From NCBI GenBank assembly GCA_016929595.1, contig JAFGIN010000143.1, positions 1-64,000 on the forward strand: 64,000 nucleotides of DNA, in the 5' to 3' direction. The DNA is from Chitinispirillaceae bacterium (lineage in GTDB: Bacteria; Fibrobacterota; Chitinivibrionia; Chitinivibrionales; Chitinispirillaceae). A model generated the notes under the pieces. The model ran no database searches. It was given only the letters and a program-made list of their open reading frames with translations, and was not told where the DNA came from. Below, in pieces: positions 9,053 through 17,038 of this stretch. The first letter of the stretch is position 1; each line of letters starts with the position of its first letter. The translations under genes were made by a program, and so were the position numbers.

Positions 9053-9391
9053 ATGAAAATCGCCATACCCACTGCTGATAACAAACTCTGCATGCATTTC
9101 GGGCATTGCGAAAAATTTGTGCTTATAGATGTTGACGAAAAAACCAAAACAATAACAGGTAAAGAAGAAGTGGTACCCCCTGCGCATGAGCCGGGTGTGT
9201 TGCCCAAATGGCTTCATGAAAAAGGTGCCAGTGTAATCATTGCGGGTGGAATGGGCATGCGGGCGCAACAGCTATTTGAACAATGTGGTATTCAGGTTGT
9301 AGTTGGTGCTCCATCAGATCATCCACAGACAGTAGCATTGAGCTGGCTGAAGGGGGCACTGGTGACGGGAGGCAATATTTGCGACCATTGA
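9053..9391 (+). CDS. NifX/NifB-family cluster-binding protein 3
   Basis: A 112-aa COG1433-type protein, starting KIAIPTADNKLCMHFGHCEKF with Cys and His residues in the CMHFGHC segment that could ligate a cluster. This N-terminus with HFGHC is the classic form found beside MinD-type ferredoxin ATPases in anaerobes. It has the conserved IIAGGMGMRAQQLFEQCGIQVV core. GGAGGT lies 5-6 nt upstream of the start. It is followed closely by a thioesterase-like gene and a DUF5320 gene. Confidence 0.92.
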   Translation: MKIAIPTADNKLCMHFGHCEKFVLIDVDEKTKTITGKEEVVPPAHEPGVLPKWLHEKGASVIIAGGMGMRAQQLFEQCGIQVVVGAPSDHPQTVALSWLKGALVTGGNICDH

Positions 9392-9414
9392 TTGCAGAGA
9401 TTGTAGAACCTGAT

Positions 9415-9891
9415 ATGCCTGTTGCTGTTTTGAACAGGGCTGGTAACTCTGAAGACAGGCAGCATGGCGCTTTGAAATATGAACAAAAACTTGCCGAATT
9501 GAAAAAACAACATCATTCGCAGTGTCTTTTTAATAGGCAACCGTCAATTGTTCCCGGATTGAAATTCTGGTTTGATGATACAGGAACTTTTAACGGACGT
9601 TTTAATTGCAATGCTTACCAGCAAGGGTATGATACGATGGTCCATGGTGGTATCATTGCGGCCATTATCGATTCTTCGATGGCGCAATGTCTTATGGGGC
9701 ATGGTATAGTTGGGTACACAGCAAACTTATCGGTTAAGTACAGGAAGCCTGTTGCGATTCGTACTGTGACAAAACTTCAGACATCAATCGTCGCTGTTAA
9801 TTACCGCGTTTTGTATTCGGTAAGCTGCAGGATGACTCAAAATGATGTATGCGTTGTTAAAGCTGACGGAAGATTTTTCAAGGTTAAATGA
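9415..9891 (+). CDS. PaaI-type hotdog-fold thioesterase-like protein
   Basis: Hotdog-fold domain of the PaaI/4HBT type, recognised from YDTMVHGGIIAAIIDSSMAQ (about residues 77-96) and the downstream ANLSVKYRKPV strand. Such enzymes hydrolyse acyl-CoA or acyl-carrier thioesters; the substrate here is unknown. The N-terminal HHSQCLF segment precedes the hotdog domain as in related proteins. The open frame begins upstream within NifX copy 3 in another frame; ATG 9415 (158 aa) is the first sensible ATG, but no good ribosome site is seen, and TTG codons nearby are also possible. A thioesterase is not an obvious partner for a cluster-assembly operon. Confidence 0.75.
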   Translation: MPVAVLNRAGNSEDRQHGALKYEQKLAELKKQHHSQCLFNRQPSIVPGLKFWFDDTGTFNGRFNCNAYQQGYDTMVHGGIIAAIIDSSMAQCLMGHGIVGYTANLSVKYRKPVAIRTVTKLQTSIVAVNYRVLYSVSCRMTQNDVCVVKADGRFFKVK

Positions 9892-9939
9892 AGCATCATT
9901 TACAGGTGCTTGGAGTTACATTTTTCAAGGGAGGTTTTT

Positions 9940-10290
9940 ATGCCACGAGGAGACAGAACCGGGCCAATGGGAATGGGGCCGATGACAGGCAGAGGTGCAG
10001 GAATTTGCGGCGGGTTTGGAGTGCCGGGTTTCATGAACGCAATGCCGGGAAGAGGCGGAATGGGAATGGGACTGGGACGAGGACGCGGCAGGGGTTTTGG
10101 TATGGGTATGGGATGGGGACGTGGATGGGGACGTGGATGGGCATTCCAGGGTGCTCAGGTAGCTCCTCAACCGGTTTCCAGTCAGCAGGTTGATGAGCTT
10201 TCGTTGCTCAAAAATCAAGCCAAATACTTTGACGAGGCTCTCCAGTCAATTAACAGCAGGATCTCTGAACTCGACACAGAGACGAAGTAA
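9940..10290 (+). CDS. DUF5320 glycine/methionine-rich protein with coiled-coil tail
   Basis: A 116-aa protein with the DUF5320 signature MPRGDRTGPMGMGPMTGRG at the N-terminus, a low-complexity Gly-Arg-Met-Trp-rich middle (GRGRGRGFGMGMGWGRGWGR) and a C-terminal predicted coiled coil (VDELSLLKNQAKYFDEAL). GGGAGG lies 5 nt before the start. DUF5320 proteins are nearly always encoded beside NifX and MinD-ferredoxin genes in anaerobes; their function is unknown. Met, Trp and Arg residues could bind metal or nucleic acid (speculative). The repeated GGACGTGGATGG codons inside the gene make its length prone to change. Confidence 0.85.
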   Translation: MPRGDRTGPMGMGPMTGRGAGICGGFGVPGFMNAMPGRGGMGMGLGRGRGRGFGMGMGWGRGWGRGWAFQGAQVAPQPVSSQQVDELSLLKNQAKYFDEALQSINSRISELDTETK

Positions 10291-10382
10291 GTGATGCCTG
10301 GTATTCCCGGCTCAAGTCGTGGCTTATTCAAAGTTATATCGGGCCGGGATTTTAATAGAATATACAGCGGGACAGAATTGTA

Positions 10383-11303
10383 ATGAGAACCTATTTTGAA
10401 TGCCTTTCGTGCTTTGTCAACCAGGCACTGGGATCTTTGAAGAATTGTGATGCAGATGATGATCAGATAAAGAGTGTAATGCGGTCGGTATTATGTGAGT
10501 TGGCCGAGATTGATTATAGTGCGACACCTCCTGTCACTGCACAAAAAATTCATCGTCTGGTTTCAAAAGCTGTCGGAGCGAGGGATCCATATGCGTCCCA
10601 AAAGCAGCGCTATAATCTTTTTGCTACTGAATTATTGACAACTATGCAAAAGACTGTTGATTTGCAGCAGGATACTTTGGCTGCAAAGGTAAAGCTTGCA
10701 ATTGCTGCCAATATAATTGATTTCGGTAAGAATAATAACCTGACTGAAAACGAGGTACAATCCTGTTTTGAAAAAGCAATGGGAGTTACGCTTGACTCAA
10801 GTGCCCTTGAAAATTTCAGGGAAATCATACTCGAGGCGAATAGCATACTTTTTTTATGTGATAATGCGGGAGAGATTGTATTCGATCGTTTTCTGATCGA
10901 AGAGATGCCTTACAGGAAGATAACCTGTGTTGTCAGGGGCAAGCCGGTTATCAATGATGCGACGCTTGAAGATGCTCAGGCTGTCGGACTTACTGAAATA
11001 GTGAAGGTCATACCTAACGGTTCTGATGCTCCAGGGACAATTCCTGAAGATTGTTCATCGGAATTCAAACAGCTATTTGACAATGCAGATCTTATCATCG
11101 CTAAAGGACAAGGAAACTTTGAAACGCTGAGTGGCATTACCAATAAGAGAATATTTTTTCTTTTTCAAGTGAAATGTCCGGTTATCGCGCGGGATGCCGG
11201 GTATCCTGTGGGGTCGTTTGTAGTTAAAGACAATAGATCACAAGGTGATGGCGGAGTAACTGAATATCCTCAATCAATCAGAATGGAGATGAAAAATGGC
11301 TAA
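10383..11303 (+). CDS. DUF89/ARMT1-like damage-control metal-dependent phosphatase
   Basis: A 306-aa DUF89 (COG1578) protein. The N-terminal CLSCFVNQA with two Cys is typical of the prokaryotic subfamily. Metal and phosphate-binding motifs seen are LCDNAGEIVFDRFLIEEM (about 157-174), GKPVINDATLEDA and KGQGNFETLSG. Family members are metal-dependent phosphatases thought to remove damaged or surplus phosphometabolites. Its last codons overlap the start of the 53-aa zinc-ribbon gene by 8 nt, so they are translationally coupled. Confidence 0.88.
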   Translation: MRTYFECLSCFVNQALGSLKNCDADDDQIKSVMRSVLCELAEIDYSATPPVTAQKIHRLVSKAVGARDPYASQKQRYNLFATELLTTMQKTVDLQQDTLAAKVKLAIAANIIDFGKNNNLTENEVQSCFEKAMGVTLDSSALENFREIILEANSILFLCDNAGEIVFDRFLIEEMPYRKITCVVRGKPVINDATLEDAQAVGLTEIVKVIPNGSDAPGTIPEDCSSEFKQLFDNADLIIAKGQGNFETLSGITNKRIFFLFQVKCPVIARDAGYPVGSFVVKDNRSQGDGGVTEYPQSIRMEMKNG

Positions 11304-11457
11304 TGGACAAGGAATGGGAAGAATGGGTGGCGGTGGAGCAGGACTAGGTGGGGAATGTGTATGCACTGCATGTGGTTATCGTGAACCGCATCAGCAAGGG
11401 CAGCCCTGCAATCAGAAGAAATGTCCCAAATGCGGACAAACTATGAGTCGTGGATAG
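11296..11457 (+). CDS. Small Gly-rich zinc-ribbon/rubredoxin-like protein (53 aa)
   Basis: A short gene easily missed by ORF callers. The start overlaps the DUF89 stop (ATG at 11296). The first 19 residues are Gly/Met-rich like DUF5320 proteins, then Cys21, Cys23, Cys26, Cys38, Cys43 and Cys46 form CVCTACGY and KKCPKCGQ knuckles, ending in TMSR. This is a four-Cys metal site, probably zinc or iron. Very similar small proteins occur next to NifX and MinD-ferredoxin genes in anaerobes. The reading frame ends at TAG 11457, overlapping the region upstream of panD. Confidence 0.78.
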   Translation: MANGQGMGRMGGGGAGLGGECVCTACGYREPHQQGQPCNQKKCPKCGQTMSRG

Positions 11458-11489
11458 GGAGTGTTTATTTCAAGAGTGAGTGTTTATAT

Positions 11490-11846
11490 ATGCAATTAAC
11501 AATTCTTAAGTCAAAAATTCATCGGGCGACTCTTACTGGTGCGAATCTCGACTATGAAGGCAGTATTTCAATTGACGAGGAATTGCTCAGGGTTTCTGGT
11601 ATTTATTGTAATGAGCAGGTTCATGTTGTGAATGTAAATAATGGTACCCGATTGATTACCTATGTAATTCCAGCGAAATCAGGTTCTGGTGAAATTGCGT
11701 TGAATGGAGCTGCTGCTCGATTGGGTATGCCTGGAGATATAGTGATCATAATTGCTTATTGCAATATTGACGAAGATGAGGCAGAACGACATGTTCCAAG
11801 GATCGTTCTGGTCGATTCGGAAAATCACGTAAGGAATGAAGAATAA
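11490..11846 (+). CDS. panD: Aspartate 1-decarboxylase (pyruvoyl enzyme)
   Basis: PanD makes beta-alanine from aspartate for pantothenate and CoA. From ATG 11490 the protein is 118 aa, normal for the family, and the self-processing Gly24-Ser25 site (YEGSISID) is in the canonical place; Ser25 becomes the pyruvoyl cofactor after cleavage. [19 protein letters not shown] matches the catalytic C-terminal core. A frame from 11421 would add 23 unrelated residues. The location inside a metal-cluster island is unusual: no panB or panC is nearby. Confidence 0.93.
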   Translation: MQLTILKSKIHRATLTGANLDYEGSISIDEELLRVSGIYCNEQVHVVNVNNGTRLITYVIPAKSGSGEIALNGAAARLGMPGDIVIIIAYCNIDEDEAERHVPRIVLVDSENHVRNEE

Positions 11847-11907
11847 GGTCTATTCGGGCTGTAATGTGAAACGAATTTACAATTATTAATTCTTGAGGAG
11901 TTGCCAT

Positions 11908-12174
11908 ATGCCTACGTACGAATATAAATGCAGTTCTTGTGGAAAGATATTCGAGAAATTTCAAAGCATGACCGATAACGCCTTGACTGAGTGCCCATCA
12001 TGTAATGGGCCGGTTAAGCGGATTATTGGTACGGGTGGTGGAGTGATTTTTAAGGGTGCCGGTTTCCACAGTAACGATTATCCGAGTACGCATAATGGTG
12101 GTTCTCCTTGTGGAAGAGAAACACCCTGTTGCGGAAGGGATTCGTATTGCGGAAGTCCGAAGTGCGAAGAATAA
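11908..12174 (+). CDS. FmdB-type zinc-ribbon regulatory protein
   Basis: An 88-aa protein starting MPTYEYKCSSCGKIFEKFQS, the FmdB/CxxC_CxxC_SSSS family signature, with a second knuckle CPSCNG. The C-terminal half is Cys- and Gly-rich (CGRETPCCGRDSYCGSPKC) and could bind another metal. FmdB was named from a formylmethanofuran dehydrogenase operon in methylotrophs; most members are small putative regulators of unknown action. The ribosome site TGAGGAG is 8 nt upstream of ATG 11908. Confidence 0.87.
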   Translation: MPTYEYKCSSCGKIFEKFQSMTDNALTECPSCNGPVKRIIGTGGGVIFKGAGFHSNDYPSTHNGGSPCGRETPCCGRDSYCGSPKCEE

Positions 12175-12226
12175 GAAAACTAATTGGAATCAGGTTGATA
12201 ATCACAAAAATTAAGGAGATGAAAAG

Positions 12227-12394
12227 ATGGCTGTAAAAGTGGACAAGGAAAAATGTACAGGTTGTGCTGCCTGCAAATCGGCATGCCCGGTGGATGCAAT
12301 AGAGATTAAGGATGGCAAAGCTTCCGTAAGTGAGATGTGTGTTGAGTGTGGAGCATGCATATCTGAATGTCCTTGTGGAGCTCTGAGTTTGTAG
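12227..12394 (+). CDS. 2[4Fe-4S] ferredoxin, 55 aa
   Basis: A small clostridial-type ferredoxin missed by length cut-offs. Two CxxCxxCxxxCP motifs are present (Cys10, 13, 16, 20 and Cys38, 41, 44, 48), sufficient for two [4Fe-4S] clusters; there is one extra Cys50. AAGGAG is 7 nt before the start. It probably supplies low-potential electrons to partners in the island, such as the MinD-ferredoxin ATPases or a cluster-forming step (inference). Confidence 0.93.
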   Translation: MAVKVDKEKCTGCAACKSACPVDAIEIKDGKASVSEMCVECGACISECPCGALSL

Positions 12395-12422
12395 ATTGCT
12401 GATAATAATCAAGGAGAATAGT

Positions 12423-12752
12423 ATGCCTTTACATGATGGAACAGGACCCTGGGGTCTGGGACCAAGGACTGGACGTGGAAGCGGTAGATGTTATACGGGG
12501 GTTGGTCATAGAAGCGTTTTTCAACCAGGATTCAGCAGAAAAAATGGCTGGTTGCTTGGGATGCTGTTGCCGCTTGGCACTGCGGTAATACGAGATTTGT
12601 TGAACCCATCCGGAGTACTTCGGCGGATTGTGCATGTGCCATCTGCTTCGAAAAGCGGGAGTGATGCCCGTAAGATAAGACGGGATGCAGAATTTACCGT
12701 AATGGATGAAAAAACGGTCCCGATTATAAATGAAAAGAAGATTTTAGAATGA
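12423..12752 (+). CDS. DUF5320-like N-terminus joined to a hydrophobic segment
   Basis: A 109-aa protein with the DUF5320-style start MPLHDGTGPWGLGPRTGRGSG, but instead of a coiled coil it continues into a hydrophobic stretch (GWLLGMLLPLGTAVIRDLL, about 44-62), possibly a membrane anchor, and then a basic, charged tail. AAGGAG precedes the start. The stop overlaps TsaA by ATGA. Seen: the two DUF5320-type proteins of this island share the N-terminal motif but differ after it. Inferred: they may share a partner through that motif, with this one at the membrane. Confidence 0.72.
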   Translation: MPLHDGTGPWGLGPRTGRGSGRCYTGVGHRSVFQPGFSRKNGWLLGMLLPLGTAVIRDLLNPSGVLRRIVHVPSASKSGSDARKIRRDAEFTVMDEKTVPIINEKKILE

Positions 12753-13258
12753 ATTTATTTAATGTTAAGCCTATCGGCATAATAAGGAGCGAGCATAAAA
12801 TAGCCGGGAACACGCCAATTCAGCCGGTATATGCTGAAGAATGTACCGGCAGTGTTGAAATATTTTCAGAATATGCCGAAGGCCTTCAGGATATAGAAGG
12901 GTTTTCACATATTATATTGCTTTGCTGGCTGCATATGGCGAAATCCGGCCCATTGCTCGTAAAACCGTTTTTGCAGGATGTTACGCATGGCGTTTTTGCT
13001 ACACGCGCTCCCGGTCGACCAAACCCGGTCGGTATCTCGATAGTTCGACTTGTCTCTCGCGATGGATCGGTTCTCAATATACAGGGTGTTGATATTTTAG
13101 ATGAAACACCCGTTCTGGATATCAAACCTTATTCAAGCATCTTCGACTGTTATTCTGATGCCCGCAATGGCTGGCAGGAAGCTGTAGATGGGGAAGAAGC
13201 TGCAAAAAAGGGGAAACGCGGTTATCAAAAAAGCATTGCCGGAAAGGAAAATTTTTAA
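12749..13258 (+). CDS. TsaA/TrmO-family tRNA t6A37 N6-methyltransferase-like protein
   Basis: A 169-aa protein of the TsaA (YaeB, TrmO) beta-barrel family, identified from FNVKPIGIIRSEH at the start, DIEGFSHIILLCWLH, and TRAPGRPNPVGIS with the conserved RPNPVG SAM-binding motif, and DETPVLDIKPYSSIFD. E. coli TrmO methylates t6A37 of tRNA-Thr. In anaerobes short TsaA proteins often sit next to NifX and MinD-ferredoxin genes, so the substrate may not be tRNA. ATGA overlap upstream and TAATG overlap downstream show tight coupling. Confidence 0.88.
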   Translation: MNLFNVKPIGIIRSEHKIAGNTPIQPVYAEECTGSVEIFSEYAEGLQDIEGFSHIILLCWLHMAKSGPLLVKPFLQDVTHGVFATRAPGRPNPVGISIVRLVSRDGSVLNIQGVDILDETPVLDIKPYSSIFDCYSDARNGWQEAVDGEEAAKKGKRGYQKSIAGKENF

Positions 13259-14106
13259 TGAAAATAGCAATCGCCAGTGGTAAGGGTGGAACAGGAAAGA
13301 CGACCGTTTCGACTAACCTTGCATTTTTCTTATGTGAAGTTAATGATAATGTGGTTTATCTCGATTGTGATGTCGAGGAGCCCAATGGTCATCTGTTTCT
13401 CAATCCTGTTCTCAGTGAAAAAATAGTTTCATCAATTCCAGTTCCTGTAGTTGATGAATCAAAATGTGATATCTGTGGAGAATGTGTACGTTTTTGCGAG
13501 TATAAAGCTCTGGTAAGACTTGGAAAAACTGTTATGGTGTTTCCGGAGCTATGCCATGGTTGCGGCGGATGTACATTAGTCTGTCCTCAACATGCAATAC
13601 AGGAGCAGCCACGCGAGATCGGATTCGTTGAATCGGGGAACTCTGGAAAAATCGGATTTGTACATGGACGACTCAATATTGGTGAGGCAATGAGTCCTCC
13701 TCTTATTCGTGGTGTTTTGAGGCAGATTCACAGCGATGGAGTAAACATTATCGATGCTCCTCCGGGAACATCATGTCCGGTAATCGCTTCGATCCGGGAT
13801 GTGGATTTTGTTGTTCTTGTTACTGAGCCAACTCCGTTCGGGCTTAATGATCTCGGGCTTGCTCTTGACATGGTAAGAGAATTGGGCGTTCCACATGGTG
13901 TTGTTGTCAATCGTGCAGAGGAGGATAACCGTGATGCGGAAAACTTCTGCGAAAAGAAGCAGGTAGAGATTTTGACTAAAATTCCTGATGACCGAAGAAT
14001 TGCAGAATGCTATTCAAAAGGAGGAATGATCCTTAAGGACGTTCCGGATGTAAGAAAAAACTTCGAGGAACTCTGGAATGCGATCCGAAAGCGAGTTAAA
14101 GAATGA
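13258..14106 (+). CDS. MinD/Mrp-family P-loop ATPase with inserted ferredoxin domain (1)
   Basis: A 282-aa ATPase of the COG1149 type. The deviant Walker A motif GKGGTGKTT begins at residue 8. Between the first strand block and the ATPase core lies an inserted 2[4Fe-4S] ferredoxin domain with CDICGECVRFC and CHGCGGCTLVCP motifs (about 72-110). Switch DAPPGTSCPV is seen later. Related proteins in Desulfovibrio belong to the ORP complex and can bind metal clusters in an ATP-dependent manner. It is the first of a coupled pair with the next gene (ATGA overlap), suggesting a heterodimer. Confidence 0.93.
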   Translation: MKIAIASGKGGTGKTTVSTNLAFFLCEVNDNVVYLDCDVEEPNGHLFLNPVLSEKIVSSIPVPVVDESKCDICGECVRFCEYKALVRLGKTVMVFPELCHGCGGCTLVCPQHAIQEQPREIGFVESGNSGKIGFVHGRLNIGEAMSPPLIRGVLRQIHSDGVNIIDAPPGTSCPVIASIRDVDFVVLVTEPTPFGLNDLGLALDMVRELGVPHGVVVNRAEEDNRDAENFCEKKQVEILTKIPDDRRIAECYSKGGMILKDVPDVRKNFEELWNAIRKRVKE

Positions 14107-14990
14107 AAGAGATAGTTATTATTAGTGGTAAAGGCGGTACAGGAAAAACAAGCATTGCGGCTTCATTTGCATCGCTTGCGGCAGAAAAGGCTGTATTCGC
14201 TGATTGTGATGTTGATGCTGCGGATCTGCATCTGATTTTAAAACCGACGATCAGGCAAAGAACCGAATTTCGCAGTGGGCACAGGGCATTGATAAAAAGT
14301 AATTTGTGTACAGGCTGCGGAAGGTGTATTGAATTATGTCGTTTCGAGGCAATAGCAAAAAGAAAAAGTGATGATAAGATTCCGGAAATAGATCCTGTTG
14401 CGTGTGAAGGATGTGGGGTATGCGTGCGGTTTTGCCCTTCACAGGCTATCGACTTCAATGAAGAAGTTTGCGGAGAGTGGTTTATTTCTGATACCCGTTT
14501 TGGGCCGATGGTACATGCCAAACTTGGTGTTGCATCAGAGAATTCCGGAAGACTGGTGACGCTGGTACGTAATGAAGCGAAGCGGGTTGCTAAGGATAAA
14601 GGTGCTGCTTATGTGCTGATAGACGGTTCTCCTGGAATCGGATGTCCGGTAATTGCATCGCTTACTGCGACAAGTTTAGCTCTGATCGTCACAGAACCAA
14701 CGGTATCTGGTAATCATGATTTTCGGAGAATTGCGGGTCTTACCAGACGGCTGGGAGTGCCGGCTATGGTATGTGTCAATAAATGGGATATCAATCCTGA
14801 GAAGACGGAAGAAATAAAGGCCTACGCATTACAGGAGGGTTTAACATTCGCAGGAATGGTACAATACGGCAAGACTGCAACTATTGCGCAGCGGGCAGAA
14901 AAATGTATTGTGGAATTTCCAGATTCCAAAATGGCTGCAGATATTAAAAATATATGGGTAAAAGTTAATGAGTGGCTAAAGAAACAATAA
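14103..14990 (+). CDS. MinD/Mrp-family P-loop ATPase with inserted ferredoxin domain (2)
   Basis: A 295-aa paralog of the preceding ATPase. Walker A GKGGTGKTS starts at residue 8, the ferredoxin insert has CTGCGRCIELCRFEAI and CEGCGVCVRFCP (about 65-115), and DGSPGIGCPVIAS is the switch region. The two proteins are different enough to be a heterodimer rather than a recent duplication. The stop is followed by about 100 nt before the NifU-type gene. Confidence 0.93.
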   Translation: MKEIVIISGKGGTGKTSIAASFASLAAEKAVFADCDVDAADLHLILKPTIRQRTEFRSGHRALIKSNLCTGCGRCIELCRFEAIAKRKSDDKIPEIDPVACEGCGVCVRFCPSQAIDFNEEVCGEWFISDTRFGPMVHAKLGVASENSGRLVTLVRNEAKRVAKDKGAAYVLIDGSPGIGCPVIASLTATSLALIVTEPTVSGNHDFRRIAGLTRRLGVPAMVCVNKWDINPEKTEEIKAYALQEGLTFAGMVQYGKTATIAQRAEKCIVEFPDSKMAADIKNIWVKVNEWLKKQ

Positions 14991-15089
14991 TCCTGGAAAG
15001 CGCAGTTGGCTTCATACTGTTTGTGTCAAGCTGCTGCGGTTTTCAGGATAGTGGTAAAACAATTTGGTTCAGCAGGGAGTAGGGAGCTT

Positions 15090-15461
15090 ATGGCTGAAAA
15101 TAAAGATTCAAACAAATTGATAGAACCCGATAACATGGGACGAATGAATGATCCCGACGGATCAGCGTTTATCGATGGGATTTGTGGTGATTCGATGGAG
15201 ATGTATCTTGTGATAGAGAATGGTTTAATCTCCGACTCAAAATTTTTCACTGACGGCTGCAATTCATCGCGGTTCTGTGGTGCAACCGCTGCTCGGCTTG
15301 CAAAAGGAAAATCTCTCAAAGATGTTCTGCGGTTGTCACCGGCTGATGTGATCGATGCCTGGGGAGAAATACCTGGAGGTAATGTACACTGCGCAATTCT
15401 GGCGGTGAGTACGCTCCACAAGGCACTAGCGGATTATTTGATCAAGACACAGAATGGATAG
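15090..15461 (+). CDS. NifU/IscU-type iron-sulfur scaffold protein
   Basis: A 123-aa NifU N-terminal (IscU-like) domain. The three cluster-ligand Cys are visible in DGICGDSMEMYL, DGCNSSRFCGA and NVHCAILA. The start PDNMGRMNDPDGSAF is typical for the anaerobic NifU-like subgroup next to MinD-ferredoxin genes. Scaffold proteins assemble and hand over Fe-S clusters. ATG 15090 has AGGGAG at 5-6 nt; the longer frame from 15006 adds 28 residues with no homology signal. Confidence 0.9.
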   Translation: MAENKDSNKLIEPDNMGRMNDPDGSAFIDGICGDSMEMYLVIENGLISDSKFFTDGCNSSRFCGATAARLAKGKSLKDVLRLSPADVIDAWGEIPGGNVHCAILAVSTLHKALADYLIKTQNG

Positions 15462-15476
15462 AAAGTGGAAAAAGTT

Positions 15477-16169
15477 ATGAATGCCTTTATTATTGCTAAC
15501 GGGGAACTCGATTTCCAGCCTGTTCTCAATTGCAATTCCGGTGACCCTGTATCATGTGACTGTGTTATAGCTGCTGATGGTGGTGCCCGACACTGTATCA
15601 AACTAGGTATCAAACCGGATCTTATAATCGGCGACATGGACTCTATCGATTCTGTTACTGAATCGACGCTTGCTGGAGTTGAGAAAATATCATTACCACA
15701 GGGAAAAAATACAACAGATACAGAATGTGCGATCAATGAAGCTTTGAGGCGTAGTTTTTCTCAGGTTACAATTTTGGGTGGTCTTGGTGGCAGGATCGAT
15801 CACACTATGGGTAATCTGGCTCTTACTGCAAAGTACGCTGGTAAAGTCGCTCTCGTAACGAAAGATGGATTGCTGCTTGGTCTTGGTGCATCACATGAGT
15901 GCAAATTAAGAGGCTCTATAGGTTCGATTGTCTCTATCTTCTCCTGGGGGGAAGGTGCAAAAGTTCAAACCAGAGGATTGAAATATCCTATAAATAATGA
16001 ACTTCTCGAAAATGGATCCAGAGGCATAAGCAACGAAATCTCTGAGAGCTCAACGTCAATCTATGTTATCACCGGGACAATTCTTCTGTTCATCGAGAGA
16101 AACATTCAATTCTGTTTTACACAGCACCATATGACTTTTTCAAATTCGACAGGAAACGTTCCCGGATGA
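15477..16169 (+). CDS. thiN: Thiamine pyrophosphokinase (thiamine diphosphokinase)
   Basis: Converts thiamine and ATP to thiamine diphosphate. Motifs: IAADGGARHCIKLGIKPDLIIGDMDS (Asp-rich active site, positions about 30-55), QGKNTTDTECAI and GGLGGRIDHTMGN. The protein is 230 aa, usual for ThiN. The C-terminal half carries the thiamine-binding domain (SIFSWGEGAKV, then GLKYPINNELL and GISNEIS). GTG 15465 would add four residues. The stop overlaps the ZIP gene by ATGA. Its presence in this island is unexplained; thiL lies 28 kb away, without thiamine synthesis genes in view. Confidence 0.9.
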   Translation: MNAFIIANGELDFQPVLNCNSGDPVSCDCVIAADGGARHCIKLGIKPDLIIGDMDSIDSVTESTLAGVEKISLPQGKNTTDTECAINEALRRSFSQVTILGGLGGRIDHTMGNLALTAKYAGKVALVTKDGLLLGLGASHECKLRGSIGSIVSIFSWGEGAKVQTRGLKYPINNELLENGSRGISNEISESSTSIYVITGTILLFIERNIQFCFTQHHMTFSNSTGNVPG

Positions 16170-16918
16170 AAATATTCTTTCTGATTTTGGTGTTCACCGC
16201 TCTTGGCAGTGTAATCTCTGTATCGTTTGCATCAGTTTTCCTGGTTGTATCATCCGGGATCAGGCAGAAGATCATTCCCATTCTTGTCAGCTATGCCGCA
16301 GGAACCCTTCTTGGTGCTGCTTTTATTGGCATGCTCCCTAAAGCCCTTGCTTTGGGAGGTGCATTTCCAGACAAAATCATGTTTTCTTTACTTATGGGTA
16401 TTGTTTTGTTTTTTGTTCTTGAGAAATTCGTTTTATGGCGACATTGTCACAAGCCAGATTGCGAAGTACATAATGCAGCAGGCCCACTTATTCTTTTTGG
16501 AGATGCGCTTCATAATTTCATTGATGGGATTGTAATTGCCAATACATTCATCGTTTCAATTCCGGCAGGAATAGCGGTTGCAATAGCGGTAATTGCACAT
16601 GAAGTGCCCCAGGAAATAGGTGATTTTGCGCTGCTGATAGATTATGGGTATACCCGGCGAAAAGCATTTATTTACAATTTAATATCAAGCGCAACGGCTC
16701 TTCTTGGTGCCGTTGCCGGTTATTTCGCACTGAAATCCTTTCAGGGCTTCATACCGTATGTGCTTTCCTTTTCTGCAGCAAGCTTTGTTTATATCGCATT
16801 GGCAGATATACTGCCGGGATTAAACAAGAAATCCGATTTAGTCTCAAGTATGCTTCAGCTTACTCTGATGCTTGCCGGTATAGCTACAATCATTCTCATT
16901 AAAAGTGTGAGCCATTGA
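16166..16918 (+). CDS. ZIP-family divalent metal transporter
   Basis: A 250-aa inner-membrane protein with about eight hydrophobic helices. The diagnostic helix IV and V motifs are present: GDALHNFIDGIVIA and IAHEVPQEIGDFALL, which form the binuclear metal site. ZIP proteins import Zn2+, Fe2+ or related ions. A His/Cys-containing loop (WRHCHKPDCEVHNAAG, about 91-106) could sense or bind metal. Overlap with thiN and the island context suggest it feeds metal to the cluster-assembly proteins (inference). Confidence 0.93.
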   Translation: MKIFFLILVFTALGSVISVSFASVFLVVSSGIRQKIIPILVSYAAGTLLGAAFIGMLPKALALGGAFPDKIMFSLLMGIVLFFVLEKFVLWRHCHKPDCEVHNAAGPLILFGDALHNFIDGIVIANTFIVSIPAGIAVAIAVIAHEVPQEIGDFALLIDYGYTRRKAFIYNLISSATALLGAVAGYFALKSFQGFIPYVLSFSAASFVYIALADILPGLNKKSDLVSSMLQLTLMLAGIATIILIKSVSH

Positions 16919-17038
16919 AAAATGTTCAATCGCGATTTGATTTCGATCAGGAGTGCAGCCGTCTAAGATGAATGGTTTTCAATTACGAACATGCAATAAT
17001 GTATGTCCCTTGAAACATGAAGGAGATTGCGGGAAACT

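Noticed and set aside
9925-10218. Ser/His-rich frame opposite the DUF5320 gene
   Set aside because: It is a mirror of glycine/arginine-rich codons on the other strand, with no ribosome site.
13258-14990. Nitrogenase-type nifH genes
   Set aside because: Both ATPases have inserted ferredoxin domains and MinD-type Walker A; they are COG1149-like, not NifH, which lacks such inserts.
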